64,000 nt of DNA from Campylobacter lari subsp. lari (GTDB taxonomy: Bacteria; Campylobacterota; Campylobacteria; Campylobacterales; Campylobacteraceae). Location of the stretch: positions 806,001 through 870,000 of the forward strand of contig NZ_CP053830.1 of assembly GCF_013372185.1 (NCBI RefSeq), written 5' to 3'. Shown one piece after another: positions 61,681 to 64,000 of this stretch. The position numbers were made by a program, and so were the translations under genes. The stretch's first letter is position 1. Each line of letters opens with the position of its first letter. The notes beneath the pieces are model-generated. The model had not been told where the DNA came from, searched no databases, and saw nothing but the letters and a program-made list of their open reading frames with translations.

Positions 61681-62889
61681 TTAATGAAAAAATGGTAGAT
61701 ATAAGAAAGCATTAATCACTAAAGCATTTACTATATCTATGAAAAATGCACCTACTAAAGGCACAATAATAAATGCCATATGGCTCATACCATAGTGATT
61801 TGTTACAGTTTGCATATTTACCATAGCTGTTGGAGTAGCGCCTAAACCAAAACCACAATGTCCTGCTGCTAAAACTGCTGCATCATAGTCTTTTCCACAT
61901 ACTCTAAAGGTTACAAATATAGCAAAAGCAGCCATCATAGCAACTTGTACTACTAAAATTACTAGCATCGGTAGCGCAAGGGTTACTAGATCCCAAAGAT
62001 TAATAGTCATTAACGCTAAAGCTAAGAATAATGACAAGCTTACATTACCTAAAACTGATACTTCTCTATCAAACACATGGTGAATTTTTGTAGCCGATAA
62101 AACATTTCTTAAAACAACACCCACAAAAAGACAATACACAAAAGTTGGTAAAGTAAAACCTGTATTTGCTTTGATATAAGTAGATAAAGCACTACCTATT
62201 AATAAACATAAAGCAATCAATGCTAAAGATTCTATAAAAGAAGATGGAGTGATCAATCTTTCTTTTTCTGGAGATTGGAAATTTAAAATCGCATCTTTAT
62301 CATCATTTTGTTTTGGAACCACTAATTTGTGTTTATTAACCAAATATCTCGCAACAGGCCCACCTATGATACCACCTGAAATAAGTCCAAAAGTCGCACA
62401 AGCAATAGCAACAGTAGTTGCACTAGAATACAAATAAGGTTCTTTAATAAACTCAGCCGCCCAAGCTGCACCTGTACCATGACCACCACTCATTGTAACA
62501 GAACCTGCTATAAGCCCCATAAGTGGATTTTGTCCCATGGCAGTTGCTACGCCTATACCAACTATATTTTGTGCAAAAAGCAAGCCAACAACCACCACTA
62601 AAAAAACCGCTAATTTTCTACCACCTTTTTTTAATGAAGCAAAATCAGCTAACAAACCAATACTTGAAAAGAATGCAAGCATTAACGGATCTTTCATAGA
62701 TTCATCAAATTTAATGTTTAATGAAAAAGAACTATGTAAGATTAAAAGAATAATCGCAGCTATTCCGCCACCAACAACTGGCTCAGGGATATTATAATCA
62801 CGAAGAAATTTTACCCTTTTAATGACAAAAACGCCTAAAAGCAATACTATAACCATAGTAACTAGCGTTGCATAAAAATCAAATTTCAT
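61681..62889 (-). CDS. gltS: Sodium/glutamate symporter GltS
   Basis: A 402-residue inner-membrane carrier with about ten to twelve segments. Family features are YNIPEPVVGGGIAA, the reentrant loop VTMSGGHGTGAAW and its second repeat AGHCGFGLGATPTA. Imports glutamate, a main carbon source for Campylobacter. Confidence 0.9.
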   Translation of the reverse strand: MKFDFYATLVTMVIVLLLGVFVIKRVKFLRDYNIPEPVVGGGIAAIILLILHSSFSLNIKFDESMKDPLMLAFFSSIGLLADFASLKKGGRKLAVFLVVVVGLLFAQNIVGIGVATAMGQNPLMGLIAGSVTMSGGHGTGAAWAAEFIKEPYLYSSATTVAIACATFGLISGGIIGGPVARYLVNKHKLVVPKQNDDKDAILNFQSPEKERLITPSSFIESLALIALCLLIGSALSTYIKANTGFTLPTFVYCLFVGVVLRNVLSATKIHHVFDREVSVLGNVSLSLFLALALMTINLWDLVTLALPMLVILVVQVAMMAAFAIFVTFRVCGKDYDAAVLAAGHCGFGLGATPTAMVNMQTVTNHYGMSHMAFIIVPLVGAFFIDIVNALVINAFLYLPFFH

Positions 62890-63004
62890 ACCTCTCCTTT
62901 GTTTGATTTACTTATCAATTGTAATCTAAATGACTTTAAAAACAACGCAAATAAACACTACTCTTTACTAAGATATTACAAAATGAAACATTTTTAAGTC
63001 TATT

Positions 63005-64000
63005 TTACTCTGAAATCAATACTATATTATGATACAAATTAACATTTTTAAGCAAAGACAGTTTCGCTCTACTAAGCTCTTGAAGTGAATTAATAAGCAA
63101 AGCATCTGCATCAAGATAATCTTTTAACTCATTACGCCCTAATTCGTATTTTTCAAAATATAATTGTGTAATTTTTGCTTGATTGGTATTAATATCTTTT
63201 ACTAAATTTAACAAATCATTGTAATATTTATCGTTTTCATAGCAAAGTTTAAACTCATGAATAGCTCTTTGCAATGCATCTTTATACTCATATAAGCGTG
63301 CTTGATATGCAAATTCAGAAATTTTTACATTTTGTCTTACTCTATAAAAGTCCAAAAACGGTAAATCAATAACGACATTACCTCCTAAAATTAAAAATTT
63401 AAAACTATCATCAAAATTTTTATCACTCCCATCTAAATTTCCCAATATTTTTATACTAGGCAAAATACTTTTTTGCACACTTGCATAATCTTTGTAAGAA
63501 GCCATAAGTTGATTTAGCTTTGCTTGAACTTGTGGTCTATAAGCAAGCATTTTTAACTCTATATCAAAATTAATTTTTTGCAAAGAAAAATCTTCAAGAG
63601 TATAATTTAGCATTTTATTAATCAAAAACTCATCATCTTTACCTAGCAAATCTTTTATATTTTTAAGTGTTAAGTCTTTATTTTGCAAATTTGTGATGAT
63701 ATTTTGTTTAGTATTTAATAAAGACTTTTTGATATTTAAAAGATCAATATATTCAACCTTACCATAATCAAATTTAGTAGTATAAATTTCTAACATTTGC
63801 TCAAGATTTTTTAAATGGTTATTTAGTAAGCGATCTACATCATTAAAATAAATCAATTCAAAAATACTATTAATCGCCAAATTAATCGTATCAAGCTCTA
63901 AAGAGCGTAACTCATATTCGCTTGCTTTTGCTAAAAATTCAGAACTAGCAACTTGATCTGAAATTTTTCCATATATATCAAGCTCATAATTTAACATAAT
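63005..64000 (-). CDS. TolC-family outer-membrane efflux protein (5' end outside window)
   Basis: At least 331 codons of a TolC-like protein; the N-terminus lies to the right. The long alpha-helical hairpins and LNYELDIYGKISDQVASSE resemble the first helical repeat of TolC/CusC proteins, and the second repeat includes NVVIDLPFLDFYRVRQNV. Likely pairs with a MacAB- or RND-type exporter encoded outside the window. In C. jejuni a TolC-like gene is adjacent to macAB-type genes (recalled, not checked). Confidence 0.8.
   Translation of the reverse strand: MMLNYELDIYGKISDQVASSEFLAKASEYELRSLELDTINLAINSIFELIYFNDVDRLLNNHLKNLEQMLEIYTTKFDYGKVEYIDLLNIKKSLLNTKQNIITNLQNKDLTLKNIKDLLGKDDEFLINKMLNYTLEDFSLQKINFDIELKMLAYRPQVQAKLNQLMASYKDYASVQKSILPSIKILGNLDGSDKNFDDSFKFLILGGNVVIDLPFLDFYRVRQNVKISEFAYQARLYEYKDALQRAIHEFKLCYENDKYYNDLLNLVKDINTNQAKITQLYFEKYELGRNELKDYLDADALLINSLQELSRAKLSLLKNVNLYHNIVLISE

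Overview
The window is AT-rich chromosomal DNA from an epsilonproteobacterium. Gene content and order match thermotolerant Campylobacter, and I think a member of the C. lari group is most likely. Blocks recognisable from C. jejuni include phosR-phosS, ferritin, mdh/oorDABC, lpxD-ilvH-ilvI, ftsK-flgL, nadE-lpxK-thrC-kdsB, aguA/aguB, and peb4-fba with its MotA/OmpA-like neighbours. The assignment is by recognition of proteins and gene order; no search was run.

Region by region. 1-2.6 kb: phosphate sensing, with a truncated pstS divergent from phosR-phosS around a good Pho box. 2.7-4.0 kb: ferritin and an S24-type repressor. 4.1-11.6 kb: a respiratory cluster with an octaheme MccA-type sulfite reductase, a fused inactive-rhodanese/six-heme/membrane cytochrome protein, a thioredoxin-like lipoprotein and a CcsBA cytochrome c synthase. 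11.6-25.2 kb: housekeeping genes (lpxD, ilvHI, oorDABC, mdh, an AsmA-like protein, mltG, ftsK). 25.2-27.7 kb: flgL with a sigma54 promoter, and tRNA-Leu(CAA).

27.7-37.1 kb is accessory DNA between tRNA-Leu and dnaE. Its first part is decayed conjugation-type genes (a traN C-terminal remnant, a frameshifted secreted protein) interleaved with two paralogous loci that each encode a 20-residue hydrophobic peptide. Each locus has a near-consensus antisense sigma70 promoter inside the peptide ORF, a strong Shine-Dalgarno, a 3' hairpin, and a 5' leader that can pair either locally or with the 3' end. They look like Ibs/AapA-style type I toxin-antitoxin loci and are the most interesting find here. 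The second part looks defence-related: a WYL regulator, a PD-(D/E)XK nuclease, a double-AAA+ ATPase with an overlapping 28-residue membrane peptide, and a DUF262-DUF1524 (GmrSD-like) protein.

37.1-64 kb is mostly core: dnaE, an in-frame-TGA SelW-like selenoprotein, a DJ-1 family protein, the agmatine-to-putrescine enzymes with a cation efflux pump, an MBL hydrolase, nadE-lpxK-thrC-kdsB, amino-acid ABC transporter parts, dsbD, a MOSC protein, an NDH-2-like enzyme, a sodium symporter, a PLP enzyme, a MotA/OmpA-like pair, fba, peb4, nth, gltS and a truncated TolC-family gene.

From the layout I infer that periplasmic sulfite respiration is built as one unit with its own heme-attachment machinery, and that a mobile element decayed next to tRNA-Leu leaving toxin-antitoxin and defence genes behind. 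sucCD are absent between mdh and oorD, where I recall them in C. jejuni.
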